A stretch of 64,000 nucleotides of DNA, taken from NCBI GenBank assembly GCA_950295325.1, contig OX485808.1, forward strand, positions 31,516,527 through 31,580,526, given 5' to 3'. Position 1 is the stretch's first letter, and each line of letters opens with the position of its first letter. The notes beneath the pieces were generated by a model that saw only the letters and a list, made by a program, of their open reading frames with translations, was not told where the DNA came from and ran no database searches. The position numbers and the translations under genes were made by a program. Shown piece by piece: positions 45,445-57,490 of this stretch. The stretch comes from Polytrichum commune. Taxonomy: Eukaryota; Streptophyta; Polytrichopsida; Polytrichales; Polytrichaceae.

Positions 45445-46030
45445 CTGTGCCTCTTACTTGTACTCTAACCAAGGCATTTGAGCCCACCTAACTAGATGAA
45501 TGTAATTCAAAAGTTTCATATAATAATACTCCACAAATCAATATTAAAATTTAATATCTTTGATTTAAGTGTTTGAATTGACACAATACAATGCTACAAT
45601 AAAGAGAATAAATTTTTATAAGAAAATGTATGCATGATTTTCAACTAGATGAAGATACAAAATCAAAAGATTACTTGAATTTCGAAGATATAAGCAATCA
45701 CACAAGCGAGGTGGATAACTAGTGAAAATCATTAAATGTAAGTCAACAAACAACATTAATAGATTATCCAGTTTAACAAGAGGGATTCAAAGCCACATCA
45801 TGTACATCCTCTCACCTACTCCGCCTCAATAATCTTGGAAAATGTCAATCCAAGACTATCCTGCATACATGCTTTGTTCTATGAAATTAGTAAAGAAGGG
45901 ACAAGGAAGGCCTATTTGCCAATTTGCAACCCACTATTTGAAGAAACCCCATCCCATCTACCCATTTAACCCATCTAGAGTTTGTTATTGGATGAGCTTA
46001 CGTAGACATTATTGATCATTGGGGCTTGGA
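45445..46030 (+). repeat. Dispersed repeat family S, copy 1
   Basis: Shares ordered blocks with 47785-48032: CTCTAACCAAGG, TTCATATAATARTACTYYA, TTTAAGTGTTTGAATTG and CCCATCCCATCTACC...TTGGATGAGCTTAC..AGACATT. Copy 2 lacks about 330 bp of the middle. A third partial match is near 47355-47405. Confidence 0.5.
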
Positions 46031-47784
46031 TTTCGTAACATCTATGTATTCTTATTTTGAAGCCTATGACAACGGACTTTCATTTTTTGAAACAACAAAG
46101 TTTATTTATGTGATTTAAATCACTTAGTGTAATATGACGCCTTGTCTAAGGGCTCTTGTTTTTATAATGACTCAAGTCCGGACTAATGAATTAATTGTAT
46201 ATCTATATGTTTAGCTACCCACAACTAATATGCCTCGAGTCTTAATAACGGCAGCCATAAGCACTTCCGGTCCTACCCGCCGACACAAGGCACTTCATAA
46301 ATGACCTTTATGGCACTATCCTCTTCTTCCTTTATCTATCCTCTGGAAGTTCTTGGTGATTGTGACTCTTGGCTTGTAGAATATGTGTTTTGTAACTCTC
46401 GATTTGTTTGAGATTTCTTTGTGGCTATTAGATTATGCTTTGAGGAGTTTTGGTTTATGTTCTTCGTAGTTATGATATTTCATATGTAACCTCATACCTT
46501 TTGTATTTAATTTTAGTAACTTAGTGATTTCTCTTAATTTAGTAGATTGTAACCATTTTAAATATTTTATAGTCTTCTAGTTTTGAATCATTATCGGATC
46601 TCTCATGAGTTTTCATCACTCTCGGATTCCTCTTAAATTTTACATCCCATTCTTAGTTCCTTTACTTTGAATCATTATTAGATATTTCTTAGTTTCTTCA
46701 CTTTAAATCCTTATTTGAATCTCTCTTAGTCTCTCAACTTTGAAGCCTTATTGGATCTCTCAAAGTCTCATAGCTTTAGTCATTAGTTTTTGATCTTTTA
46801 CTTTTATTTTAATCTCCTTCTTAATGTTTTTAAGTAATAGGTTTCATTCCTAGTTTCTTCACTTTTAATTATTATTCGATATCTCTTAATTATTATTTTA
46901 TTTTTAGAATAATTTTCTTTTAAAAGTTTAAAATTTGAAGCATCATTGGAATTCTCTTGGCCTCTTAACTTTGTTCTCAATATAACTTACTCAAAATTGA
47001 TTTGATGATCTTGAACTTATTTTGGTTTCAAAAGAAAAACAAAACAAACAAAACAAAAAGAAGAAGAAGAAGCTATTGACAACTCCACCATATGTGGTTA
47101 TGTTTTCCATCAATACTACCCAAATGGATTTTTTTTTTGTTATATATTTTCTTATGATACCCCAACTTAGGCTTAATTAATATCAACTATGAACTTATAT
47201 GTTTACAACACTCTAATATAAGACCATAACCTAAAATTTAGGATTGGAAACACAATAAAGTACAATATCATGTGATAGCATATATCACAATCGGCACCTT
47301 AACTATAATGTGGATGTAGACATGTACATAAGGTAATATAACATTTAGAATATCCACTGTGACACATGCTTTTGGTTGATACCCTAACCACGACCAAGTG
47401 TAACACATGTGTAAAAATGTGTATGAAATGCATTATTATCAAATCAATATACTAACCTAGATATTATCAACTCAATTAAAATATATATATATACCTCATC
47501 ATGTTGATTTATGGAAGAAATTTATTTGAAAGTATAAATTAAGGCCTTTAATAGTAAGAAATCAATGGAGAAAATGTATATGCTAAATAATAATCTAAAT
47601 CCTAACAAACTGTCATAGATTGAATGGGATGTATTCATGGTATCTACAATAATTCATAAAAATGCTATGTAATACTTAAAAAGATGAATATTAAATAGAA
47701 TGTATGAATCAATACATAATAACTAATAAATGTATTATGGAATTAGGATAGGATATGAGAGCATTGGTTATGTGGTTATGGTAT

Positions 47785-48032
47785 TGCATGTAACACATGC
47801 TCTTGGTTAATATCCTAACCGAGGGATTCGAACCCACTTAACCAATGCAATGCAATTTAACAATTTCATATAATAGTACTTTATATGACATTTTTTATAG
47901 TTTAATGTAAGTGTTTAGATTGTCACAATAGTATGCCTCTAAAACAAGTCCCATCCCATCTACCTGATGAACTCATATGGATTTTATAATTGGATGAGCT
48001 TACAGAGACATTGTGAATCTTTGGGGTATCCC
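47785..48032 (+). repeat. Dispersed repeat family S, copy 2
   Basis: Shorter partner of 45445-46030, with the same block order. It includes ggattcgaaccc, which looks like a Pol III B box in reverse, but no tRNA fold or A box accompanies it. Confidence 0.5.
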
Positions 48033-48470
48033 TGCCCTTGATGGTATGATATCGTTTATTTTTAATACCATTTTGGCGTTTAAAATGAAGATTTCACAAT
48101 TTTTGATATTGGTAGGGTGTGGGTATTCGACAATATTTTTCTTTTCGATAGCATTTGAGTATACCATGCAAGAACCTTCATACTTGGGTAAAGTTGCCTT
48201 GGTATCAATAAGGTTTAGAATGGCAAACATATGTTTCACCTTGACATACTCATCAATTCTCAATATTTGATTAGTTCTAAAATCTTGATACCCTGGGTAA
48301 GTTCTTTCATACCACTATTGATGTTGTTTATGGATACCCTTGCATTCATCTATATACCAAACCAAACATCTGAATAAACTTCAAACTTCCAACCTTAAAT
48401 CGTTCAACCCTTAATGTTTTCTGAGACCACATTGTCGCGGTCTTGTAGTTGGGGGTAGCACTCCCTTAGC

Positions 48471-48796
48471 ACTACACTAAATAGAATATTTAGTGTTTGA
48501 TTATATTTAGTGTTGTTACCACCCTACCTTGCTCAACATTCATTTTCAATTCCTTGACAATTAGTGTTAGACATAAATGTGCCGCTACCTTCCCTACTCC
48601 CACCTCCCTTATTATATCATGCTTTTTCATGTCCTTACTAACACTAAATTCAAACATGTAACTTCCACATATTATCATAGTTGATATTTAGTGTTAGAGT
48701 TTATGTTTAATGTTACTTACTTCATAGGGTTATTGATAATTAGTGTATGTGTTCGTATTTAGTGTATCAAACACTAAATATCCTATTTAGTGTAGT
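48471..48796. mobile_element. MITE with about 30-bp inverted ends
   Basis: Left end ACTACACTAAATAGAATATT and beyond (TTAGTGTTTGAT) is the inverted complement of the right end (ATCAAACACTAAAT ATCCTATTTAGTGTAGT), with one mismatch. 326 bp, no coding sequence, with repeated TTTAGTGT motifs inside each end. The left flank gives CACTACACT, hinting at a CACTA relative, but no 3-bp target duplication is clear. Confidence 0.6.
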
Positions 48797-49573
48797 TGGA
48801 GGTCTTTTTTGAAAAGATTTTTTTGAGGAGAGTATGCAAGGTTCATTTCATTAATGATGTTTTGAAAAATGGATTTGGGTGTTCTCATACTATTTATGGT
48901 TCTTTATTGAGCTCATAGCCAACCTCCCAACTGGCGATCAATTTCCCAATGAAATCGCTATATTCTTGAAAACTATTGACTTGTCAATCCTCGAATGGTA
49001 TTTATCTCCAAGAAAGATTTGTTGGGAATTTTCTTCTCTATTCACACAAAAAATCTAGAGTAAAAATCTTGCAATTATTTAGATATTAATTATGAAAGAA
49101 TAAAAATTAAATAATTCATATTAAATGCTAGCCGTATTATTTGTGTTTCAAATTTGGCATGTGTATCACCAAAATGATTATGTATGCATGATAGAAAGAT
49201 AGAAACACAACATCAGCTTTGATGAACTAAATGGCAAGTTTTCGATCTCATCAACAAATGTTGGTGACACTCTGCACTAAGGATCAAAATCTTTCATATA
49301 ATTTAAAATAAATCATACATAACACAAACATATGTTTCAAATATTTTGGACATATTAAATGTCATCTTCATTTTATGAACTTTTTCTTAAGTTTTTTGTT
49401 TGAAAATGCTTGCATAAAGCTCATGACTATTTAGAGAAGGTCCAACCATACAGATGTGTTCTTCAACTTTCTGTCAACAATTTTGCTTCACGAATGTTTC
49501 ATAAAGCAAGCTTGCAAATCTCACTTTATAGCTGATCTTCAACATACATAAAACTACAGGGATAATAAGGGTT

Positions 49574-49587
49574 AAACCCTAAACCCT
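49574..49587 (+). promoter_or_regulatory. Telo-box upstream of RH1
   Basis: AAACCCTAAACCCT lies about 210 bp before the RH1 start codon. Telo-boxes (AAACCCTAA) are enriched in promoters of plant genes for ribosome biogenesis and translation, which fits the role of RH1. A (CATTG)n stretch lies near 49730-49748. Confidence 0.5.
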
Positions 49588-49793
49588 GGCACCTTCACTA
49601 CCCAAGCAGAGAAGCTCAGGAACTTAGGTAGGTGAGGCGGGAGATGATTCGGAGAAGCAGGTGATGGGATTTGTAAATTGGAAACCTCGTGAGCTTGCGA
49701 GGAGCTGATTGTGAAGAGGCACACAACAACATTGCATTGCATTGCATTCCTAAAAGAAAGAAAGAAATATAAAAATAAGCTTTGGGGTTCGCC

Positions 49794-52700
49794 ATGGCGG
49801 TCGCCGGCGATGAGAGCATCGTGGTCACTTTGCCGGAGGCCATGACTGCGGGAACTGTGGCAGTCGACGCCCCCAAAATCAAAGGTCCTCCCATTTTGCC
49901 ATGGATGCGAAATCCTGCGGAGATTAACGCCCATGAGCCACAAAATCTCAGTAAAGTCCCTCTGCTGGATTCCAGGTCAGTTTTGCTGCAATTGAACCTA
50001 TTGCAGGAATTCTGTTTTGCTTTGTTTTATTTGTCTTTGGTGTCATTATTTGTTTGGACTGGTTGTGTAAATGAATAAGGCGGTGATGATTTCAGGAACT
50101 TGGCTATCGATGTTATTTTGACAGGGTTTAGGGTTCAGGGTTGGATTCCAGGTCAGGCTTGCTGGAATTCTGTATTTTTATTTGGTGGCATTTTTTGTTT
50201 GGATTGCTTGTGGAAATGAAGGAGGCGGTGATGATTTCAGGAACTTGGTCATGGATGCTATTTCGACAGGGTTTAGGGTTTAGGGTTTAGGGTTCAAGGT
50301 TTTGGTTTGGCGGGTATCACTACAAAACGTAAAGTTCATATTTCATCAACATTGATTTCACAATTATTCAATCACATCAACTACAACATGAAAACATTGT
50401 CTATTAAACATATGGTTGGAATTTCGATCATAAAGGCGAAGTCCTGCGGAAATTAACGTCTATATGTCACAAAATCTTAGTAAAAGTGTCTCCGTTGGAT
50501 TCCAGGTCAGTTTTTCTGGAATTGGTATTATTTGTCTCACAGGATTGCAGGAAGTCTCTATCGCTATTGTTGTTGTTGTTGTTTTTTTTTTTAAGATAAT
50601 AAGTTTTGTATTTGTTTTTGGTTTTTTGAGTGACATTGTTTGGATTGGTGGTGTAAATGAACAAGGTGGTGATTTCAGGCACACGATTATGGATGTTGTA
50701 CTTTGACATGGTTTTAGGGTCTTGGTTTGGTGGGTATCATCACAAACCTCTCAAATCATATCTCATCAACACTGATTTCACATTGATTTAATCACATCAA
50801 CCTACAAAATTGAATCAATGCCTACCAAACACAGGGTTGACAGCAGTTGTCCTCTTTGTTTCTTTATTTTATTTGAGAGCTGCAAGATCTACAAGGTTGA
50901 ACTATGAGTTTATTCAATGTTGTCCAAATCACTAGCTAAATGTTGAGTTGGCACTGAATAGATATTACACGCTGAAGGGTACGTATCATCAACACTGACT
51001 CAATATTAAATGCTGGTCACTTGCATTTTGAGATGATGTGCAGGCTGCAAGAGGCACTGCAAAATGCTGGAATTGATGCACTTTTTCCCGTCCAGGTTGC
51101 GGTTTGGAATCAAGTGATGGGCCCCGGTGGGTGTGAGCGGGATTTGTGTGTTTGCTCTCCCACTGGAAGTGGAAAAACTCTCTCTTACGCGTTGCCCATC
51201 GTTCAATTGCTCTCTACACGAGTCCTCTGCCGGCTCCGAGCCCTTGTGGTTCTTCCAACAAGAGACCTTGCCATTCAGGTCACTCACTTCATGCCTTTGA
51301 GATTTATTTTAATTCTAATACAGGTTGGGAGTTTCTCCTTTCAGTCAGAAAGTTGAAGGAAGTCTTGACGAAATTAGCGTGACCATTTCTAGTTCATGCT
51401 TGCAATCTCCCATGAGTGCTTTGTGCTGCAAATGAGCGTTGCTTCACATTGCGCTTTATGTTTGTTGGGTCCCCTATTGAATTTGGATTCTTTAGCACTA
51501 GTACCCCTCTCTCTCATGCCAGAAAGGTTTAGCAAAAGGAAAAATACCAAAAGAAGGAATTTAAATCCTGACAGAAGTGAAGTGTTTTTGGGCCACCGGC
51601 TCACATGCAACCTTGTGACGATTGCACAAGTGAAAGGAGAAGTCCACTTGAAGAAGGTTGCCCTATGAGGACCTAAAGTATGTGGGTGTTATTTGGTTTG
51701 ATTTTCACGTTCTCCAACTTCTACCGATTGGGTTTACACAGTGAAACTTATGTTGCACTAGCAAATGTACGATGAAGCATCAGCAAAAATTGGATTGAAA
51801 ATTGGACCTTCCCAAATTTAGTTATCATTATTGGAAGTGCATGTTTGTTGATTCCTTAAGTGAATACATAGGTCCTCCCAATTATGTTTTTTTATTATGT
51901 ATGGAGTTTTTTTTAACTATAACTTAAAGACGTAGTCCAATCTCTTCTAAACAAGTGTCTTCTTGGTGTTGGTTCTTTGATCCTCACCCAACTACAAACC
52001 GATTATGAAAGTAACTGAATAACACCTGCATACCTTAATCCAATATCTTTTATAAACACGTGTCTTTTTCGTGCGTGTTCTTAGATCCACACGTAGCCAC
52101 AAATCACTCAAATACAGGTTTCCAATTAAGAAAAGTAACTGAAATTGACCTCCATACTGTTAAGAGGTAAAAGAGGAGAGGGAGAATATCTGGTTGAGGT
52201 AGGACTGAGTACGCATGAGAGCAAGGAGACTGTGAATTTAGTTTACTGATTTATTCATTTTGTGTCTGTCTACTTCTCAGGTGAAAGCTGTCTTTGACAC
52301 TATAGCTCCAGCAGTAGGTCTTTCGGTTGGCCTTGCTGTGGGGCAATCCTCAGTTGCAGCTGAGGCTGGCGAGCTTGTGAAGGTGCATTCGAAAATGGTG
52401 CACGCTTTTGAGTCTGATGAACCTCTTGGTGGGAATCGACCAATTGTGGAGAGCAAAATTGACATTCTTGTCGCGACACCTGGTAGATTAATGGATCACC
52501 TCCGAGGCACCACCGGTTTCACTATAGAACATCTGCAGTACCTGGTATGCATTCCTGTGTATAACAAACAGTCTAACAATTTTTTTTTGTTCATCACATC
52601 ACAAACTTGTCAATTCATATCATCAACATTGATTCAATCACATTGAACTACAACATTGAACCAAAGCCTACCATAATTTACAAGGTTGACTTTGTGAGTT

Positions 52701-55700
52701 AAATCTACGTTGAATGGATTATTAGCTAAATGCTGATGGGTTAGCGTTGAAATGATATTAAATCTTGGAGGGCATGTAACAACAGGTGCTGAAACCCTAT
52801 TCTAAGCTGACAGAATGGAATGCTTGAAAAGGGAATGCTGATTGTTACATCAACCATCCTTGAAATTTAGACCAATGCCAACCAAAGATAGGGTTGCAAT
52901 TTTAATCTTTTTGTTTTTGAGTTTACAATGGAAAAACTAAAAAGGTTGATTCCTGAGTTGAATTTATGTTAAATGGATTGCTAGCTCTATGTTAGGGTAG
53001 CACCAAAAAGATGTTAAACCTTGAAGGGTATGTATCAACACTGACTCAATATTAAACACCGGTCACTTACATTTTGAGATGAACACAAGCTTATTTTGGC
53101 ATGCTTACGGATACCATGATGTGGAAAGTTTGAAAGAAGTTGTGATACAAGTGATGTGCACATGAGTAGTCTAATGTCATAGAGTGGGCTGAATGAGACG
53201 TTGTAGGTTGTGGATGAGACAGATCGACTTTTGAGGCAAAAGTATCAAGACTGGCTACCAAATGTGCTACAAGTAATTCAAGTACCTGTGAATGCATATG
53301 GTGATAGGAGAAAGCTGACATACCATGCTCAAGGGGTTGGAGCTGTATTAACAAAACGACGCTGGTGAGTGTCCGTTTCTTTGGGTTCCATGCCTCAGGT
53401 GCAAGATTAATCATGTGGTTCTTTACGTTCTTGCGTAGGGTTTGATATTAAATTTATCCTTTAACTCAACATGACTTTTGGTCAAGAGTTGGTTGTTTCG
53501 CATACAACACCTTCTATTCGGTAAGTTTGTGGTGCATGCTTGGAGGTAGTGTGGAGGTTTGAACCGAGAACATCCTCTATTGGTTCATGGAGGATTAAAC
53601 TCATTTTGACATGCCAAGAGGTGCTAAACTGAGTTTGGCCCTCAATGAACCGAAATAGGTTGCTCTTCATTCAAATTCAAACGCTATCTCCAATCATGCA
53701 CCGCAAGTGGAAAGAAATTGTTGATTTTGTATGCAAAACAACTAGTGGAAAATCATAGGGGACCAACTTCTGACATAACTCCTTATTAAGGATAACTCTA
53801 TTAGCTGCCAGGTGTTTGCAAATGTGAAACTCTCTGCATGTTTGACATTTGGCCTTTGGTTGATAACAAGAAAAACAAACTGTACAATGAAAAAGGATTG
53901 ATCAGATTTATTAGCTTGGGCAGTTCCTTTGGTGACATGGCAAGTTAGAAACTGGCTTTTCTGGGATTTCAGGTGTATAGAGCGGGGTTTGAAAGGAAGG
54001 CCACATCCAAGGGTTATGAAGTTTGTGTTGTCGGCCACATTAACCCGAGACCCTGCTAAAATTGCTCAGCTGGACCTTTACTGTCCAATGTACATTGCCC
54101 CTAGTGCTGAAGAAAATCGATACCAACTTCCTAAGCAACTCAAGGCTTTCAAGCTGGTAAGACTCTGTAAGCAATCATCTGTGTTATTAGCAAGTGTCTA
54201 TACTAATCACAGTTATAAATTGTGAAAATGATGGAGAAATCAGTTATTTCCAGTGATGAATCTTGCTAAGACCACTTTGTATCATCTGTGTTTATCTTAA
54301 CTGCTGGTATGATTGTATTATAAGAGCAATAGTTGGCGGTTCCCCATCTTGGTTATCAATCTCAAACCATCAAATTTTCTTTTGTTGTTACAGTCATTTA
54401 ATCTATAACTGTCCTCTTAAAAGAATATTTTAATAGAATGTAACTGGTGATATCATATTAAACATTGTTTTGACTCTTGAAATAGAGGTATCAAGTATGG
54501 ACATTTGTGGCTTCCCAACTGAAAGGTTATCAATAACATTTTCTTCGGAAAAAATTATGTGGCAGATATCAATAATGGTCGGTTCCTTAATTTTTGAGAC
54601 CTGCAGATATCTGAAGTCCATAACAGAGTGATAACTGGTGACAACATGTATAACTAGTGAAACACTGGAAATAACACACGTCTGCTGTCTTTGCAGGTGA
54701 CAAGAGCCAGCAAGAAGCCCTTGGTGTTGGTGGCTCTCTTGGAACAGTTTGAAAAACAACCAACAATTGTGTTTAATGCATCATTGGAAGCAACTCACCA
54801 ACTCTTCCTGCTTTTGAGATCATTCTATGGCGATCAAAATTCTCGAGTTGCAGAGTATTCCAGTATGCAGCCACAACATGTCCGAAGGTATATTTGATCC
54901 ATAATCTATCTCTTTTACCCAGTGTCAATTTTGAAAAATTGTGAGTTGTACAAAATTACTCATTTGTTTGCACATGTAGAATATTAACAAAGAGATTCAG
55001 AGAACAATGTCTATATTTAAGATAAGTTTGGCCTTTGAGAAATTCCTACTAGTACAGTACTTCTCAATGTATTGCTTGACTTCGTTTCTTGACCCTGAAG
55101 CGTCTGAAATACCCTACCTGGACCTCTACATGCACAGAATGTTTGTATGAGCTGCATACTTCCATTTTAAGCTAGTTGTGTAATATGTAACCCCTACCTA
55201 AAATTAACTCATTCATCAAGTGCATTTTACAAATCATTTCAAATGCCTTATTGTTATCAATACAGACATGATGCAAATACATACTTAGTATATTGATCAT
55301 CAATATCACATATGACTATTTTGATTTTCCCCTTGACAGAAGATAGTGTAGGAAATAGAACTTTAAACCCATAGATATAAAAAATATTGATTTTAAGACG
55401 TGGTGAGGAATTGTAGAAATTGTGTATATAGGTCGCACCATTGAGCCCCTTACAACTTTAAGGGTTAACGCATTGACCAGCATCCGGCCACCTCTTATCT
55501 CTGTTACCCTTAATTGCCTGTTGAGGCCTCACAGGGCTTTTTGCTGATCAAAGTTGAATTACACCTTCAAGACGATTTCAATTGTTTCTGAGCTCAAGTA
55601 ATGAAAGTCACTTCTTGAGGTGTACTTACTATTCCACTTTACAGATGTGAAAGTTTCCATTGAGTTTGGCAGATGAAACTGTGGGTTGTTTGTTGTGTAC

Positions 55701-57490
55701 TGCAGGAAATCGTTGACCGATTTTATGGAGGGCAAAGTGCAGGTGCTGGTGGCATCAGATGCAATGACTAGAGGTATGGATGTGGAGGGTGTTGCCAACG
55801 TCATAAATTATGATGTTCCGGTCTACGCAAAGACTTATGTCCATCGTGTGGGCCGCACAGCGCGAGCTGGGCAAGCTGGCCGAGCATTTACTCTTCTGAT
55901 CAAGAAGGAGGTGACCACCTGGAACATATCCCTTCTAATGAGCAAATGTATGTAACAAAACTTTTGTTACATAAGCAAATCTTCGATAAAGCATCAACAA
56001 ACATTGGATTGAATATCAGGCCTTCGTTGACTTAGATAAGGTTATCAAAATGCAGATGTGCTGATTCCTCTAATAAATACCTAGACTCCCCCATTGTGTT
56101 GATTATAGAGTTTGGAGTAGTTCATAAATTCTCAGGGTGTAGTTCAATCTCTTTTAAGCGCGTGTCTTTCTCATGTCTGTTCGTAGATCCACATCTAACC
56201 TCAACTCACTCAAAGATAGGTGTTCAATAATGAAATTAATCGAACAAGGCTTGCATACCTTGCCTTGGAGGGAGTCCGACAACTTTCTGGGCGACTATTA
56301 CAGATTGGAGGGTTTCGGTGTTCTGTACATTTGAAAATATCACTTTTGAGTATTGAATTACGCTGGATTCTAAATGCAAATATTTCTGTGCAAAACACAG
56401 CAAGCATAAACCTTGATTCTGAGCTTACAAAGAAAATGGTTCTAATCTTGTTGGAGGTTGTCACATGTTTGTGGTTTAGGGTTCACAAGTATGGCACCAG
56501 CTTGATTCTAAACCTCCCATTTCTTCACCTCATTTGGTCATTGAAATGTCCTGTCAGGCTCGCCATTTCAAGAAGGAGCTCCTCAGCAAGTTGGAAAATA
56601 ATGTGTGCGAGGACTATGAGCAACCGACCTCTCTCATGGAGGAACTCCTACCACGCCTAAGTGCAGGTACCTAAGATCCTTGCCTTTCTGCTCATATTTT
56701 CTCCATTGAAGCATTTGAAAGCATGTCATTATATCCTCCTGTGTTCTAAAGCAGTGTTTGTCAACTTTCACCAAACATAGAACTTATTTTCTGGCAGTGA
56801 GTGGAAATTAAGAAGCTTGTGGCCCACACTATTCACCATAATCAATGTAGTGTAGGGGTAAGGTGTGCGTGCCTTACATGGTCACTATTTAATCAGACAG
56901 CTATATTTGAGTGGTATGTGGTTAGGTGTGGATCGAAAAGAGATAGGACTATGTGCTCAAAATCTGTTAACCATTCTAGGCTCAACATAATGGGGCGACC
57001 TATTTGACCATTTAATGAGCACGAGAATCTTCACTTTGATAGTAAATAAGATATTCATATCAGCTCCAAAACCTGTGAGGAAAATGGCTATGGACACTAC
57101 CTGGATCTGTTAATGTGAAATACTCCACCCAATTTGAAAATCCGAACTTCAAGCTTGGGACCAATCTTGAGCCCAAAACTAAGGTCCATGAAGGCGTGAT
57201 TTGGAGCCCAAGTTTTTGGATGCAGACCCTAGCAAAAACTCATCCTTAGTTTCGTCTCTCTGGTGTCTGTCCATTTCGTTCTTGGCTGGTCCTTGCCCTC
57301 TGCTTCCATACTTGCGTAGGTGATTGGTAATTATTTTTATCATTTACTGGAAGTTACCAGCAGACAGATGACAACAATTCTTTTCCTTGTTTACATTTCA
57401 GCTCAGGAGAAACTCGAGAAGGAGAGTGGCACTGAAGATTTGACCAAGGAAGGTGGAAAAATGTCAAAATCTGAAGCAGACCAGGGCTGA
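49794..57490 (+). CDS. RH1: DEAD-box ATP-dependent RNA helicase 1 (Dbp6/DDX51 group), nine exons
   Basis: Exons: 49794-49975, 51044-51278, 52281-52544, 53207-53364, 53973-54156, 54697-54887, 55706-55910, 56558-56666, 57402-57490 (TGA). All junctions are GT-AG and in phase, giving 1,617 nt and 538 residues. The start ATG has a good context (gccATGg). Motifs: FPVQVAVW (Q-like), SPTGSGKT (about 101-108), LPTRDLA, TPGRLMDHL, DETD (230-233, the DEAD variant of this group), SAT (about 300), ASDAMTRGMDV and HRVGRTARAGQ (about 451). All helicase motifs are intact. Plant RH1 has the same length, the same DETD and the same flanking GPGG/ERD sequence. The yeast and human relatives act in early 60S ribosome assembly in the nucleolus; that role is inferred here. 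The terminal 45 residues are charged. Introns hold repeat families R and T. Confidence 0.95.
49909..50735 (+). repeat. Tandem duplications of exon 1 end and intron 1 of RH1
   Basis: The exon 1 tail plus donor (49909-49980) recurs at 50439-50510 with the same blocks: CCTGCGGARATTAACG, CACAAAATCT, TTGGATTCCAGGTCAG. A shorter repeat of GATTCCAGGTCAG is at 50143-50155. Each is followed by related intron sequence (GGCGGTGATGATTTCAGGAACTTGG, then TTTAGGGTT). The copies keep the splice donor but do not keep the reading frame. Confidence 0.7.
50269..50294 (+). repeat. Short interstitial telomere-type repeat
   Basis: Three and a half units of GGGTTTA within RH1 intron 1. This is the plant telomere motif. 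Single degenerate copies occur nearby. It is too short to mark a chromosome end. Confidence 0.8.
50740..51040 (+). repeat. Repeat family T, copy reaching the exon 2 acceptor
   Basis: Blocks ATCAACACTGATTCA, ATCACATCAACCTACAA, CCTACCAAACACAGGGTTGA, CAAGGTTGA and TCAACACTGACTCAATATTA recur in order at 52600-52770 and 52850-53085. It runs to within a few bases of the exon 2 splice acceptor (51043). A partial copy is at 50335-50430. Confidence 0.6.
51905..52170 (-). repeat. Repeat family R, copy 3 (reverse), in RH1 intron 2
   Basis: GACGTAGTCCAATCTCTTCT and GTGTCTTTTTCGTGCGTGTT with ACAAATCACTCAAATACAG match the reverse of the plus copies (TATTTGAGTGRTWTGTGG). The block is doubled within this copy (near 51920 and 52040). 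Confidence 0.5.
52600..53085 (+). repeat. Repeat family T, two further copies in RH1 intron 3
   Basis: Two tandem, diverged copies (about 52600-52770 and 52850-53085) of the sequence at 50740-51040. The second ends TCAACACTGACTCAATATTA, then CACTTACATTTTGAGATGA, as the first does before exon 2. Confidence 0.6.
56105..56260 (-). repeat. Repeat family R, copy 4 (reverse), in RH1 intron 7
   Basis: GTGTAGTTCAATCTCTTTTA, GTGTCTTTCTCATGTCTGTT and AGATCCACATCTAACCTCAA align with copy 3 and, in reverse, with the plus copies. Confidence 0.5.
56875..57130 (+). repeat. Repeat family R, copy 5, in RH1 intron 8
   Basis: TATATTTGAGTGGTATGTGG starts a run of blocks shared with the copies at 15050 and 62870: ATGTGCTCAAAATCTGTTAA, CCATTCTAGG, GATATTCATATCAGCTCCAA and AATGGCTATGG. 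Confidence 0.55.

Larger units (their letters stand above)
44291..49570. other. AT-rich intergenic region
   Basis: 5.3 kb without a supported gene. It contains a C run near 44495-44506, an (AT)n run near 47482-47496, (GAA)n near 47060-47073, two copies of a dispersed repeat (family S) and a MITE near 48471. The short open frames here are chance. Confidence 0.5.

Noticed and set aside
47821-47832. ggattcgaaccc as a tRNA gene or SINE B box
   Set aside because: No A box at the right distance and no cloverleaf around it.
50269-50294. TTTAGGG repeats as a chromosome end or fusion point
   Set aside because: Only about 3.5 units inside an intron, with unrelated DNA on both sides. Such short runs are common in plants.
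56220-56660. A 146-codon frame reaching into RH1 exon 8 as an alternative exon
   Set aside because: The frame is different from the helicase frame through exon 8. The shorter exon 56558-56666 keeps the phase on both sides and matches the family.
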